From Cololabis saira (taxonomy: Eukaryota; Chordata; Actinopteri; Beloniformes; Belonidae): a stretch of DNA of 64,000 nt. A model generated the notes under the pieces. It was not told the DNA's origin. It did not search any database and saw only the letters and a program-made list of their open reading frames with translations. The position numbers and the translations under genes were made by a program. Each line of letters starts with the position of its first letter. The first letter of the stretch is position 1. Where the stretch lies: positions 25,727,017-25,791,016 of the forward strand of contig NC_084587.1 in assembly GCF_033807715.1 (NCBI RefSeq). The letters are read 5' to 3'. Shown piece after piece: positions 40,666 to 53,061 of this stretch.

Positions 40666-42943
40666 AGGAGTCTCTTAAGAATGTTGGCTTTATTTGTCCT
40701 TATAGCTTTGCCACCAAGTAAGTATTAGTAAGTTTGAAGGTCTTTAACTTACAATGCAATATACAATTGAATATGCATTTACACAGAACTAATTAAAGTA
40801 AACTAAGTATTCAGCTGAACAACGCTAATGTGTGCTTGGAATCTATTTGTTTTAAGGAAAACTGCATTGTGATTGTGAGTAGTCATCCTCTGAGACTGCC
40901 TGCAGAGAACAGCTGAATAGACTGGCACACCATGGAGAAATATTTTGTGATGGATTATGTAACTTGAAGTCTCTTCTTTGAATGAGAAGTTACCCTTGGT
41001 ATTCACCAGGAAGGACAGTGAGTGTTTAAATGCTGTTGGTGTTTTTAGATTCCCCCTGAGGGTGGCAAGCATGCACAGGCTGCATTGTCGTTGCCACTGA
41101 TCGCTTGATCAAAGTGTTGAAGCAGAACAATGGCATAAATAAAAGGATTCATTTATTCCGCTGTGCATACAATCTTAAAAGGAGTAACTACTGCTGAGAA
41201 GGTGTTGAAGACAACAGGGGGAGCCACAATATCACTCATTACTTATTTGGTCATACCGTAATTAAATTCAGATGGTTCAGTTTTATGGAAAATAATGACA
41301 TTTTCATAAATGATGTGTTGTTTACTGAACTTAACCAAGTTAGGTTGCATCTTCATATTTATGTTTTTGAAATAATCCAAGCATTAAGACTTCTTGACTT
41401 AACGTAAATGGATAGGCTACATAAAGCCCACATGTAATTATCATGAATTTGTCTAATTTTGATCATGCTTTAAATGTACAAGACAAAGTTCTATTAGGAT
41501 TGTTTCATTGTCACAAATGATTTCATTATGAAAACACATAAGTTGTTTAAAAAAAGTCCACCTCCAAAAAACAACAAACTGATTTAATAAGTTAAAAAGA
41601 CGAATTTTTAACAATTCAATTTTTTCATATTGATGCTCTTTTCAAATTATTTGCCTGTTAAAAATATGACATATCATGTGCTTCCCACTTACATGTTTAA
41701 AGAGCTGATTCTGTTCTTTACTAGAGTGTCTCTGATCAATATGGTGCTGCCTTGTATCTTGCTACTAACTCCTCTTAATTATTCCACAAAGGAATAGATT
41801 TAGTTTATTCAAAATCAATACTCTTCTGACAAAATTACATTAATCCAATATTAACATGTAATGATACACAGCCAACGGATGGGTTTTGGGCAAGGACTCA
41901 GGCGCTTTCTTACATGAAAGCCCAAAGAAAACGACCCATTAGCTGAGATGGGTTAAATTAAATTTCATTGCAAAGCTATTCATTTTACTTAATAAGCCAG
42001 TGGTATCCTCATCCTTGGGGGAAACTTTGCGGCAAGAGAAACTCCTCAATAATGTCAGACGGCTAGAAGAACAATTATTGACTTAATGCTGAATACACCA
42101 TCAATAGCTTACTAAAAATGGAAATCTCAAGCTAATGTCCCATTCCCTTGACTCCTCACGTAGGCGCAAAGTAAATCAGTGAGGACATGGTCAACAGGAA
42201 GGGCTCTTCAAAATCTGAGCACTGACGCAATCACTGTGAAAGCAACTACTGGTAATTACATTGCTCGAACAAAGACAAGTCAGGGAAGGTCAGGAACTTC
42301 TTTTTTGCGTCTACTGATCAATCAGTTTCCTGCTCAATCTATAATGCACACATCTGCATCAGTCTGATACTACAGCGCTGGCCTCTAAAGCAAGGACACC
42401 GAGAAATGTCAAACCTGAGCCAAAAATACATGTATTAACATCCATGACTATGTATTAATGTATACATTATCATAAGATATTAATGTGCTCATTTGAACAT
42501 TTTACCTTGCGAAACAAAAATACAGCACGGCTTAATACAAGTAAAACCTCACTCTTTTTATATGTAGTTTGTGAATAGAAAATGAAAATTGCAAAATACA
42601 ACATGACATAGAGCTCAAGATGTGTCTTCATCAGTCAGTCAGAGCTATAGTAAGGTGGCGTTTTGTTTAAAAGTAAACAAACACTTGGTGTTGTGTTTAC
42701 TGGTAAACAAAGTATGTAAATACCAAATAGTTATATTAAAACACCCAAAAACTATATTAAGAAAAATGCAGTTGTACGTATGTATATATAATTTTCTCTA
42801 ATATATATATCGACCACAAAGTTTCAGATGGTATGGTTGGTTAACATAATCAAGATGATGTTAACATTTTTTGTGCTTTGTACATTTATGTTTAAATTAC
42901 ACTGCGACCACAGGTTATCTGTAAACAACCTTTTGGATATATT
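40666..42943. other. Intergenic sequence
   Basis: AT-rich. I see no exon, tRNA or recognised repeat family. Confidence 0.5.
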
Positions 42944-43462
42944 TAAAGGGGACCAATTATGAAAAATATGTTTTTTCTTGCTTTAACACATATAAAGTGG
43001 TCTCCCCTCAGCCTGCCTACTCAGAGAAGGAGGAAAGCAACCAAATTCTGCAGTGTCTGTACAGCCGCCGGATGAGCCGTCCAGTGTGATGTGGCTTCTA
43101 CGAGCCGTTCAGATTCTGCTCCCGTCGTTACGTAACGACGGGAGCGATGCGTGAAACCACGACCACAACTAACTCTGGCCGGAACAACAACAACTCTGCC
43201 GGCCGGAGCTTCCGCCATTTTTTCGTAGCGGTGTACCGCGTCATCGCGTCAGGCAGCCAATCAGCACAATGCCTCATTATCATAGCCCCGCCCACTCAGA
43301 ATCCCGCATAGATAATGAGGTTAGAGAATGGGAAGATAAAGACATGGCTCAGAGGCTGAATTTATAATTTATTTAGCAAAAACAATCAAAAGCTTGTTTC
43401 TTAAGACATTCAAGGCTTGTTTAAAATAGGTATTAGATGCCATAATAGGTCCCCTTTAACTT
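42944..43462. mobile_element. Second AAAGGGGACC-ended element
   Basis: Starts aaaggggaccaattatgaaa, ends ccataataggtcccctttaa (inverse). It shares with the copy at 34436 the words tttttcttgctttaaca, tataaagtggtctcccctca, ccgttcagatt, caggcagccaatcagcaca and agacattcaaggc. A CGTCGTTACGTAACGACGG palindrome sits inside. Confidence 0.82.
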
Positions 43463-46400
43463 TTACCAAAAATCAACCAAAGCGTCACAACCAATCTTTT
43501 TCTGGGAAATTATAGACATGAATCCCAAATCCACCATTGTCCAGTGGGTACAACTCAGGTAGTTTTACCACAAAGCTGTACTTCCTTCCTTGGCTGGAGG
43601 TGGTCTGTCATGAGAGGACACTTGTTGCAGAGGTGTCCTGGCCCCCACATACGCTTGGAAGGTTTGTGCTCTGACAGAGAGCCAAGGAATCACCTGCGAG
43701 GCTCTGGGGAAGTGAGACAAAGTGAGAGAGAGACTGTGTCAGTACACATAGCAAACCAGAAGATACTGCAGCTAGTGAAGTGTAGGGTATATTTGGATGA
43801 GTATAGACAAGAGAACAGTCCTCCTGTGGCTAACCACTGGGGTGGACAGCAAGGAGGTCTTCCGCAAAGGTAATTGCATCCTCCAGCTTTACAGGACAAA
43901 AACACCTCACCTAATCTATGTTCTCAGCTGGGAGCGGGCCAACTGTTCCTTCACCTCTTGCTGCACCATCCACTTCTCCCACACAGACTCCCCTGCAGTC
44001 ATCTGGTATCTCTTAATTGCTTCAACTTGACTTCAGTTTGGTGTTGTAGAACTGGCGCCAATTGTCCTTGGGCAAGGGTAGGCTATTCTATTAAAGACAG
44101 CATACTTGATGCTCTAAAAAGCTCTTTGCAGACCTCTTCCTAAGCGGGGCCTGGGATACTTCAGGGAACGTAAAAGAGACATATGCAGGGCACAACTCTA
44201 ACCCCCCGGGCACAGACTTCTACATAATTAGATCAATCAGCACTTTTGTGCTCCAGGCACACATACAATAGTCACATGTGTTATATGCCAGATTTGCTTG
44301 GCACGGTAGAGTACACACCATGACTACCAGGACAAAAAAAAATCCTCAGTGATAATGACTGTCAGGCTGGTGCGCAAGCATCCTTTCTTGTGAGGCTGGT
44401 TCTTCCGACAGGCCCCCAGGTTACAGCTAACAAAATATGATTGTCGAGCTTTTGGGAATATGAAAGGATAAGTTGATAAGTCGATGTGCAACACCTGTGC
44501 CAGTAAAGCTCTACCTGCTAACTGTACTCTGAATCAATCTGACCCACCTCTCCCCTTTGTTGTTTAGATCCCAGCCTTTAGATGTCTTCAAACCACAAGA
44601 ACTTCTTCAAACTTCTAACTACTGCAAAATGTCCCTCACATTTTTTGTGTATACACACACACAAAAGTTGTGGATATCTTTAGCTCATATAACTTCACTC
44701 TCCCAGCATCAGGGAAATCCTCCACACAGTAAATGTACACGAAGTGGTCCGAAATTATGTTTATGATGATTGATTTAACATATAACTGGCAGCTGGCGAT
44801 ACGGGACAACATTGACAAAGCATCCCCTATACAAGCCATCATTTTTAGCATTTGTCTGATAGAAATAATGAAAGCATAGATTGCTCAAAATCTGCACGTG
44901 TCAGTGAACAATAAAGCTAAAACCATGAATTCAAGTAAACAGAAACACTTGAACATAATTGTGCTGTGGGGACACAGAGACTCAAAAAGAGAACCAATGC
45001 TATTATCAGAATGGCGAAGGCATCGTCTCTGCTGTGGCTCGCACAGCAATTTGTATGTATGTATATATGTATTTATGTATGTATATATAAATAAGAAGGT
45101 ATTAAAACCAATAACTGCTGTCTCTGTGCAAATGTTTCACATTTATCTTTTGTCGTAGTATGAAAATACAAATTTGAGACCAAGAATGCATTTGAATCTC
45201 AGATATATTGGGAGAACTGCACAGACTAGTTTTCACTTCAAAGAAGGAACATCTTCTTTGTTACAGCATTTGCAGAAATACAATTTAGATACATGAGGAT
45301 GACACACAACGTGATCCAGTTTAATGATGCCAGACGGGTCCATGTTTCCAGTGGATTCTAGGTTTTACATGCCAGTTTTATCCTGATAATTCAGGATACA
45401 ACTGCATGTAAAAACAAGTGTATGTGTGGAGCTCTCACATACTTGATCAGGAGCCCAGACAGTGATTTTTTTTCTTTTCTTTTTAATTACAGGGTATTTC
45501 TCAGCGGGTGGCCTTAGTGACATTGAAAGTGTTGCCACAGCAACATCAAATTTTGATACAAGTTCCTCAGCTTTAAAATGTTACAACTTTACAACCTCAG
45601 TTCTTCGAATGCCTAACAAAGTAATACAAGAGTGAATGAATGTGAATAAAGGCATTAAAATGAGAGAATAGCAAAAGGAGAAGTGAAAAAGTCCCCCCTG
45701 TTCTCAAATTCTCAACTTCTCGTCTATATTTGGCTTTTGCCCTCCTTATCAGTCCTTATCAGATATTTACAGTTGGCTCAGCTGTTGTTCAGTTCTGGAC
45801 GCTGAGGATCACCTCGCAAGATGCTGCTGTACAGCCATTCTGCACAAATAAAAAAAAATACATGGCTGGTATTTTGCGTGTATTTTTGACCAGTAAATAA
45901 TAGACCCCCCCCCCCCCCCCCCCCCCCCTTTGTGCAGGTTTACTTTTATAATAACAAAATACATATTTATCAGTTAATAATGTATTAATCCAAATTCACT
46001 GCTGTGACACCAGAGCGGAATAAGCATCCAAATTGAAATTGAAAGTTGAAATCTTGTAGAACTGTTTGTTTACTGGTCAGTTTTTTATTTCAAAAGTATC
46101 CTACTCACTAGTGTATTATCTGGAGTATTAATTACATACTTCTCATAGATAGCATGTTGACCAATGTCATTCATAAAAACATGCACATGCAAAAATAAAA
46201 GCATGACATTGCGATCCTTCTTTCTTCAGACACAAAAAGATTTCAATTTTTTTTTGTTTTTTATTAATTTTCTTCATGGAGTTATACATTATAAGGAGCC
46301 TGAAAAACCTTGCTTTATTAATTCAGTTAAGGTCCTTGGATCCTTTCGATCAGTGAATTCCTGGTTCTTAGCGGCAGCATATACTGTACTACATAACATT

Positions 46401-47927
46401 TCTGTCTGCAACAGCAAGCGTTCAACTGAAGGTATGTAGAAGTATGAAACAGGAGAAGATATTTCAAGAAAATACATTCAACATGCACATATTTCAGCTA
46501 ATAAAACTTGTACTGCCCGCTGTTTTGTTTAATAAAGAATGCCAATTTAGCTGAGGCTTTCAGCAGCTAAATTACTGATTCTCTTATCACATCAGCCTTT
46601 GGCATCAAACCTAGTGACTAAATGAGTGTAAAATGCTAGAATGTAACAGCGGATCCTCCAACCTAAATAACCTACAAAGACTGAATGAATTCACTGAACT
46701 GTATATCTCGAGTCCTGAGCTCAAATTCTGTGTTAAAACCTCTTTTCAATTGTTTGAGTCATCTCTGTTGAAGCACTGATCTTTTGTTGAAAATGTCAGT
46801 ATCTTTTTTAGATTTAATATTCCACCACTTGCACATGCAGACATATGGGGTACGGATAAGTCTGTATTACCATGAAGGGTTGTAGTTGAGAGACGCAGAG
46901 GAGCCACTACATTAATGCAAATCTAAGAAGGGCGCCTCAAGTACTTGTTCTCTGAGAAGAATGACATTGTTGTTTACATAGAATATATGAGGTATCTATT
47001 GTCAAAAGCAGCTGGTTGCTGTGGCCATACATCTGTAACAGCACCGTCTGTGTCTCATCAGATTCTGAAGTTAAACCTGCGTGAATTCCTTCTATATCAT
47101 ATGTGCGACTGCATACATGTACCTTCATATTGTGTCTAATGCCATACTGATGTCATTCAAAACAGTCCTGCATAGTATTTAAATGCTGTCTGTTGCTAGG
47201 GGCTGATAGCTATTGGCCAAAAATGTACCCCCCCCCCCCTTTTTTTTCTATATTTTTATTATGATTGTATAACATAATTCAAATGTGGTGTTATGAAAAC
47301 ATACATCCATTTTTTATACCCCCCTTATCCCATGCAGGGTCACCAGGGTCTGCTGGAGCCTATCCCCACTATTATATATGAAAACATCTATCAAATGAAT
47401 TGAAAAAGTAGGATCAAAATTTCGTTACTAAAAGTACTAATTAGGTTCCAGAATTCCAGAAAGTCCTTTTCTGGCGGCTTTGATAGGGATTGCTCAGCTA
47501 CTTTGATGGATTTGGTGTTGCAGCACTGCAGTGGAAGAGCAGAGACTCTTGTGTGCTGTGAGGATATAAAGCAGTTGTCACATGGCAATCTGCTGGCGCA
47601 AGATTATTTTTTTTCCTCAATACCAAACAACAGCAGTTACAATCTGGAGTCACAGTTTAGTGCCATTTAAGGAATCAGAAAGGAGAGTCAAATTTGAGCA
47701 TATCTTGATCTTATCATCTTTTGTTCCATGATGTGCAATAAAAGACTGACTTGCATTTGATGTAGTAATAAAACTTAAGTAACGGTGTTTTAATTTATTT
47801 AAAGTTGAAGCCCTTTTTTAGAAATGTCAAATAATTTAAATAACTTAAAATAAAAAAGGTTAAGATGCAGAAAAATAACACAATATGCGTCAATAAATGA
47901 CCATCATGCCATCTTTGATTGTTCACT
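43463..47927. other. Intergenic sequence between pdlim3 and the NPY receptor
   Basis: No gene is recognised. Frames near 43.5-44.1 kb on both strands are short and show no domain. A poly-C run stands at 45903-45928 and a repeat fragment with ggagcctatcccc at 47300-47370. The minus-strand AATAAA at about 47795-47800 may end the receptor transcript. Confidence 0.5.
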
Positions 47928-49034
47928 TTAAACATTTGTGGATCTGAAGTCTGTACAAACCCTGTCTTTGTCTTTTTGTGTCTGTCTGCTTTTGGAGCAT
48001 CTCGAGTTCACACCGAAGGGCCCAAAGCACTTGCACACAGACAAAAAGGCCGTCCTGTAGTTGTTGTTCATCCACCCATACAGGATGGGATTGACGCAAG
48101 TCGAGCACATCGCCACGATGTGGAACACGGTGAAAAGCAGCTTGAAGTCCTTCATATGCAGAACAGTGTTGTCGATGTCGATCGCCAGTTGAAATGCATG
48201 GAAGGGCAGCCAGCTGACAGCAAACAACACCACCATGGTCAGCATCATCTTGGTGGTCTTCTTCCTGCGCTGGTGGTCATTTCGACCGCAAACCATGTGG
48301 TTCTTCAGTTTGTTCCAGATGCGAATGTATGCAACGGAGTTGATGGCCAAAGGTATACCAACTTGAACCACGAGCATTGACATACTGTATATCCGACCGT
48401 TCATGCTGCTCCCCGGCCACTTCTCCATACACACCTGAATGGACTCCTCAGGTGAAAGATCAAACGAGCCGTACTCTCTGAAAATGGCCAGAGGGCTTGC
48501 CAGCAAGGCGCTGAAGACCCACGAGATGACAATGACCACAACACACATGTCCTTGGACATCTTGGTCTCCATGTGGTGGACGATGCTCCTGTGCCGGTCC
48601 AGAGCAATGATATTTAAGGTCATGGTGGAGACGTGCACGGTCATGCCTTGAGCAAAGGGCAGCATGAAGCATAAAACTTGACCAAACATCCACTCATCGT
48701 AGAGGGTGTAGACGAGGGTGAAGGGCAAACACAGAGTGTTGACCAGCACGTCAGCTACCGCCAAGTTTACGATAAAGAAGTTTGTCACTGTCCGTAGATT
48801 TTTAAACTTGTAGACCACATATATCACCAAGGAGTTTCCAGTGACTCCAAACAAGATGATGGTGCTGTAAGCAAGGATGAGAATAACTTGAACCCCAACC
48901 AACTTTGTGCTGTCATCCAGAATCAGAAGGTTGTCTTCAGTTATTGGGAGCGCAGTTGAGCAGCAGTTGAAAGATTTATCTTCAAGCTCAGAATCAAGCG
49001 CTTGAGTCATGTTCAGTTCATCTGCTGCATCCAT
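47928..49034 (-). CDS. npy2r: Neuropeptide Y receptor, Y2 subfamily (npy2r-like)
   Basis: An intronless 368-residue class A GPCR. The N-terminus has a glycosylation site (NMT, 8-10). TM1 begins near 46 after DSTKLVGVQV. TM3 ends with ALDRHR (144-149), the DRH variant typical of Y2 receptors. Cys122 and Cys202 fit the extracellular disulfide. ICL3 is short and basic (HQRRKKTTK). TM6 has SWLPFHAFQLAIDID, TM7 NPILYG (315-320), and Cys334/336 can be palmitoylated. The tail ends STNV as in Y2. The family binds PYY, NPY and PYY(3-36) and couples to Gi. I chose ATG 49034, since a splice acceptor (ttgttccacag) lies just upstream and the longer frame crosses it. Fish have further Y2-like genes (Y2-2, Y7); the subtype is not certain, though LRAT next door supports the Y2 locus. 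Confidence 0.85.
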   Translation of the reverse strand: MDAADELNMTQALDSELEDKSFNCCSTALPITEDNLLILDDSTKLVGVQVILILAYSTIILFGVTGNSLVIYVVYKFKNLRTVTNFFIVNLAVADVLVNTLCLPFTLVYTLYDEWMFGQVLCFMLPFAQGMTVHVSTMTLNIIALDRHRSIVHHMETKMSKDMCVVVIVISWVFSALLASPLAIFREYGSFDLSPEESIQVCMEKWPGSSMNGRIYSMSMLVVQVGIPLAINSVAYIRIWNKLKNHMVCGRNDHQRRKKTTKMMLTMVVLFAVSWLPFHAFQLAIDIDNTVLHMKDFKLLFTVFHIVAMCSTCVNPILYGWMNNNYRTAFLSVCKCFGPFGVNSRCSKSRQTQKDKDRVCTDFRSTNV

Positions 49035-49058
49035 GGCTAACAGTCCCCCAAAACCAAT

Positions 49059-49900
49059 CTGTGGAACAAGTGTGAGCATTAGTTTGACTTGTAGACATGC
49101 AGTGCATATGACTTAAAACTATTTTTAGACATTTTATAAGTTAGATATAAAACAGCTTGTAAAAAAAAAAGATGGACTATCTCAAGTTAATTTTCAATTG
49201 GATTGGTCTGCTGTAACATTTCTGAGAGGAATATCAATTTTCTGTTGAAATGGCAAGGTTAATGAGAATATTTGATCTCTTTGTATCATTAAATATATGA
49301 GTTTGCATATTATTCTACAAATTTTACTTTTTAATTTTCTGTTGTCATGACAGCTATCAATTTCTGGGAAGGTTACCTCATGGTTGCAGGGAAAAGCTGG
49401 ACTTTCAAAAGCACTTCAGGGTCAGTTTGTCCCTTTAAACCTTGATGACATTTTACAATAATTGCTGTTTAACTCACTGACTCAAGCTTCAATTTAGAAG
49501 CACAACACGCTGTGGGGGCGAATCTCCCTTTAAAAGGTCCCTGAACATTGGAGTGAATCCACCTGTCTCTCTCTGTCACATATTCTTCTTGCTAAATGTT
49601 GCAGTGGTGTGTTAACATTTGAAAATAAATGCACTTTATGTCAAAGCCAAGAATACTGCCTTCCTGCTCAGTTGCTGGACTTTAAAAATATTTCATTTGT
49701 ATGGCGGAACTGTTGTTGAGATTGTACACGATGTCACGCCAGCTTCCTTTTGTTCATGTTGCATATATTGCAAGCCAAACGAGAAATAAAATCGTTTTAG
49801 AAGTTAAAACACCGATCCCAACGACTCCCGCTGCCATTTAAAACAATCGTTTATCAAGAAAGGAAAAAAAAGGTGTAACTGTTGGACTAATTCCACTCAC
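49059..49900 (-). other. Inferred 5' UTR intron of the NPY receptor gene
   Basis: On the minus strand, ctgcaggatgag|gtgagtgg (exon ending at 49901) gives a consensus donor and cttgttccacag|attgg (exon resuming at 49058) a good acceptor 24 bases before the ATG. NPY2R genes in mammals have a non-coding first exon, so this fits. The upstream exon limits are not visible. Confidence 0.5.
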
Positions 49901-49901
49901 C

Positions 49902-51459
49902 TCATCCTGCAGACTGAGATAATTAGAGTCCCCTCATTGTTTGCGCGTGTGGTATAAGATTTGGCGCAATTCCAATTGTTAATGTGACATCCAAATTAAC
50001 AGAAGGAAAGAAAGAAAATGAGAAACAGCCTCCATATTCCAAGAACGGACCATGGTGCGCTCGGCAGCAAAGCGCGCAACCTTTGCCAGTGCGCGCTGCA
50101 CTGCAGTCCGTCTGGCATCGTCGGTGCCTTTTCTGCCCTGAGAGACAGAGAGAAACACAGAAACATGGGGTGGGCAGGGCAGCGGAGGGAGTCTGCCCTC
50201 CTCACGACTCCACACATCTACAAATGCTTACTTTTTCAATCACAATGGCTTGTGCTTATTCTTGTGCTCCTTTCTGCGCGAGTTCGGAATTTCAGATGTG
50301 TGTCATCAACAGGAAAAGCCCAAATGTCAACAAGCGCCCTATTGTGTGGGAATTTGAGAATTTAGGATCCTAATATGCAACGCTTTCTGTAACGTAAATG
50401 CACTAAACCATGACCTGTTTATTCTCGTATATTTACAGACCAGTGACTCACAAGACCAAAGTAAAATGTGTGTATTAGTTATGATACCAAACCTTTCCAA
50501 TTATTATACAGTTACGTGGAAGGAGAATACGCACGTTTGGTAATAAGGTCTTACTTATTAGGACACAATAATTAATAATTAATAATTAAAAAAAAATATT
50601 TTGGTCCTCATCATATCGTTAAAGGAAGGAAATATAAGCTTAGATGAACAGCAACACAATACAGCATTTCATGATTTATATATGGAAACTACACAAGAAT
50701 TCAGTTCAGTTAAATTCAGTTTTATTTGTATGCTTGGATTGCAATACAAGTTGTGTCTCGGTGCTTTCCGGAGACCCAGAGCATGACCCCTGAGCAATTA
50801 TTAACTTAATCCTTACAGGTCAGTCAAAAAATGCTTGAATATTAAAGGATCTCTATTAACATTGTAACTTTTTCTTTTTGTTTGCAATACTCCTATTACA
50901 GAGGATGACGTTTATTGCACTTTGTCCAGGCCAACATGAATGATGTATGGTATCACTCAGATCACTCTATCAGTGACTCTAAAAGACAAAAGGACACAAA
51001 AAAATTGTGCAAAAATTGTCATACTTTTACATATTTCATTTGTTAATATTATTCTAAATATCTCTGAGCATCAGTTTAGTTATCAAGGTGTTTCAGATAT
51101 GAATCAAAATTAATTTATAATCTATCACCTGCATCTGATCAAAGGGAATAATTGTAAAGATCAAAGCCTAGTGAACTTTAATGATGAATAACAGACCGAA
51201 TAAGACATATTGCTTAAAAATAATGATAAGGTTATGGACAGCACCAATTTCTGAAGGAGATACATTTTTTGTCAAGGCAATGCATTTGTCAAGTCAAAAT
51301 AAATACTGAATAAACAAACAAATAACAAAATTCTCTAAAAAACTAAAATAGTGAAATTGAATGTTTATTACAGATAGTGATCACATATTTGTTTCTTATT
51401 GCTTCACACTTCCAGTTTTCACCACAGTCTTTTCTCACAAGCCTCCCCTCACGCAGAAG
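49902..51459. other. Intergenic sequence between the NPY receptor and lrat
   Basis: The part near 49902-50300 is less AT-rich and may hold the receptor promoter and first exon. From 50.4 kb on it is AT-rich and unassigned, with a minus-strand AATAAA near 51364 that could end the adjoining lrat transcript. Confidence 0.45.
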
Positions 51460-51615
51460 TTAGGATGCCATCCAAATAGTTAAAGAGATGAGCACAGTGA
51501 GTAAGACTGCCGGCGGTGTCATGCAGCTCAAGTACAGCATGGTAAATACTCCACACAGTGCAGTCAAATAGGCACTCATTCTGCTGAACACAATCTTTCG
51601 TACTGTTGTGCAGAA
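51460..51615 (-). CDS. lrat: lrat copy, exon 2 (membrane anchor)
   Basis: Found from the minus strand after tttctttcag. It encodes FCTTVRKIVFSRMSAYL then a hydrophobic helix and LTIWMAS with TAA. The pattern FC-TV-KI mirrors the start of the human second coding exon. It is too short to stand out as an ORF. Confidence 0.9.
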   Translation of the reverse strand, partial: FCTTVRKIVFSRMSAYLTALCGVFTMLYLSCMTPPAVLLTVLISLTIWMAS

Positions 51616-53061
51616 CTGAAAGAAAAACAAAAAAGAATCATAATCAGAAAGAGGTACTGTGTAGGAGAAGTGTTGAATTAGTCAAGCAGTGCGAGTCTGA
51701 GTCATGATTGCAGTAATTTGGGCGTGAATTAACGCTAGATGGAGCTACTTGCCTCATAAATGACTTAAGCTCATTTTAACTGCAGTGGACTCAAACAACA
51801 GGTTTGTTTGAGTTATCATTGTCAAATGCATTGTGAAATCATTGTTGAGGTAACATGTGGTTTTCAGCAGCAACACCACTTAAGAACATTTAGTGTAACC
51901 CTGTGTTACAGCTTTGCAAATACCTCATACAAAGAGTCTTAAACTTTTTGTCACATGCAAAATGCAAATCTTCTAGAAAATGTCAGATCAGCGTAAAAAG
52001 AATGAACGCACCTTTCCACTTAAAATACCCATATAAATGCTCAAAGTTGTCAAGAAAAGTTGTTTTGATAGGCATTTATATTTATATAATTTATAACTCT
52101 TTTAAAGCATTTCTTTCTTCTATTAGGCTTAGGACATTGTAATTTTATGACAATGAGATGGTTTTAGATGAGCGGTTGAGGGACCTTTTAAGAAGGATAA
52201 AATCAGACTGATCTAATCTAAAATAAACTCACATCTCAAAAGCCTTTTTCTCACTATAATTGGATGCTGTTCACACATAGAATTAAAGGATTTCTGCTTG
52301 TTCATGCCAAAGCTGTGTCTAGAGATACAATATTCTAATATGGGTTTCATATAATTCCTCTTGAAAAGAAAAAAAAGTTATTTAACTACTAAAACTTAGA
52401 ATTTTGTTTTTGTGAGGCAAAGCATCAAAAACTTGTACATTAATTAGTATGAAAACACAAATTACAGTAATGAAAAATGATGTCCTGTGGAAACATTTCA
52501 GTTCGCTTTAGTTTATAGACAGATGAAAACTCCTTAATACTAGTCTTCGTATTGACAAGAGACGATTGACTCTACCTGGTATGTCTGATAGCTTATAGCC
52601 AAGCCATATCTGCAATACATGACGTAGTGTTCACAGTTGTACCACAGTAAGCTGTAGGTGACCGATCCCAAGAGTTTCTCAGCTCTCCGTCCCACCTCGT
52701 CCCCATCCAAGGCAGGCTGTTTGCACACTTTATCCATGTGGTTTATTAGTATTTCTGAGCCATAAGCAAAATCTTCCACTGAGTCAACTCTCACGCTGGC
52801 CACCTTGGTGATGACCCCCAGCACTAGGCGGTTGTTCGATACCATCTTGGCAATTGCAGATGTATCCTTGGAAATTGCCGGCAGGATGTCGGGAATGAGA
52901 TGAGCCACCCGATTGTTGCCCAAGTAGATACCAAAGTGCCTGAATAACGTCCTGGGCACCTCTAGCAAGTCACCTCTCTTGTAAAGAGATGGCTCCATTT
53001 TGGAGTCCTCTTGTTTTGCAGAAGTTGCAAAGAAAAAGCTGAGTAGTTGGTAAAGAACCAT
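51460..53061 (-). CDS. lrat: Lecithin retinol acyltransferase, diverged tandem copy
   Basis: Two exons: 53061-52576 (162 codons) and 51615-51460 (51 codons plus stop), joined at CAG|gtagag and tttctttcag in phase 0, giving 213 residues. LRAT moves an acyl group from lecithin to retinol at the ER membrane. An N-terminal hydrophobic segment (VLYQLLSFFF) is followed by the NlpC/P60-type core: RGDLLEVPRT, His42 (HFGIYLG), His54 (VAHLIPDIL) and Cys143 (NCEHYVMYCRYG), matching human His60, His72 and Cys161. The LRAT-specific segment VASVRVDSVEDFAYG is present, separating it from HRASLS/PLAAT proteins. Exon 2 encodes the C-terminal membrane anchor ending LTIWMAS. It differs from the other copy in WYNCEH in place of WNNCEH and in an anchor with several extra cysteines. 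I start at the ATG at 53061; an upstream in-frame TTG is not a start. A TATA-like ataaataaaa lies at 53100-53109. Confidence 0.92.
52576..53061 (-). CDS. lrat: lrat copy, exon 1 (catalytic domain)
   Basis: Carries the N-terminal membrane segment and the whole catalytic core to SYQTYQ, then donor gtagag. Reading on past the donor adds only VESIVSCQYED and a stop, which is intron. Confidence 0.93.

Noticed and set aside
40363..40728. 121- and 106-codon Arg/Pro/Tyr-rich frames
   Set aside because: The 14-bp array lacks stops in all frames, so the open frames carry no information.
43544..44143. Overlapping frames of 70-109 codons
   Set aside because: I could not match either strand to a known domain or to the DIRS or LINE remnants nearby.
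49035..49079. 15-codon N-terminal extension of the NPY receptor
   Set aside because: It crosses a convincing splice acceptor and is not seen in the family.
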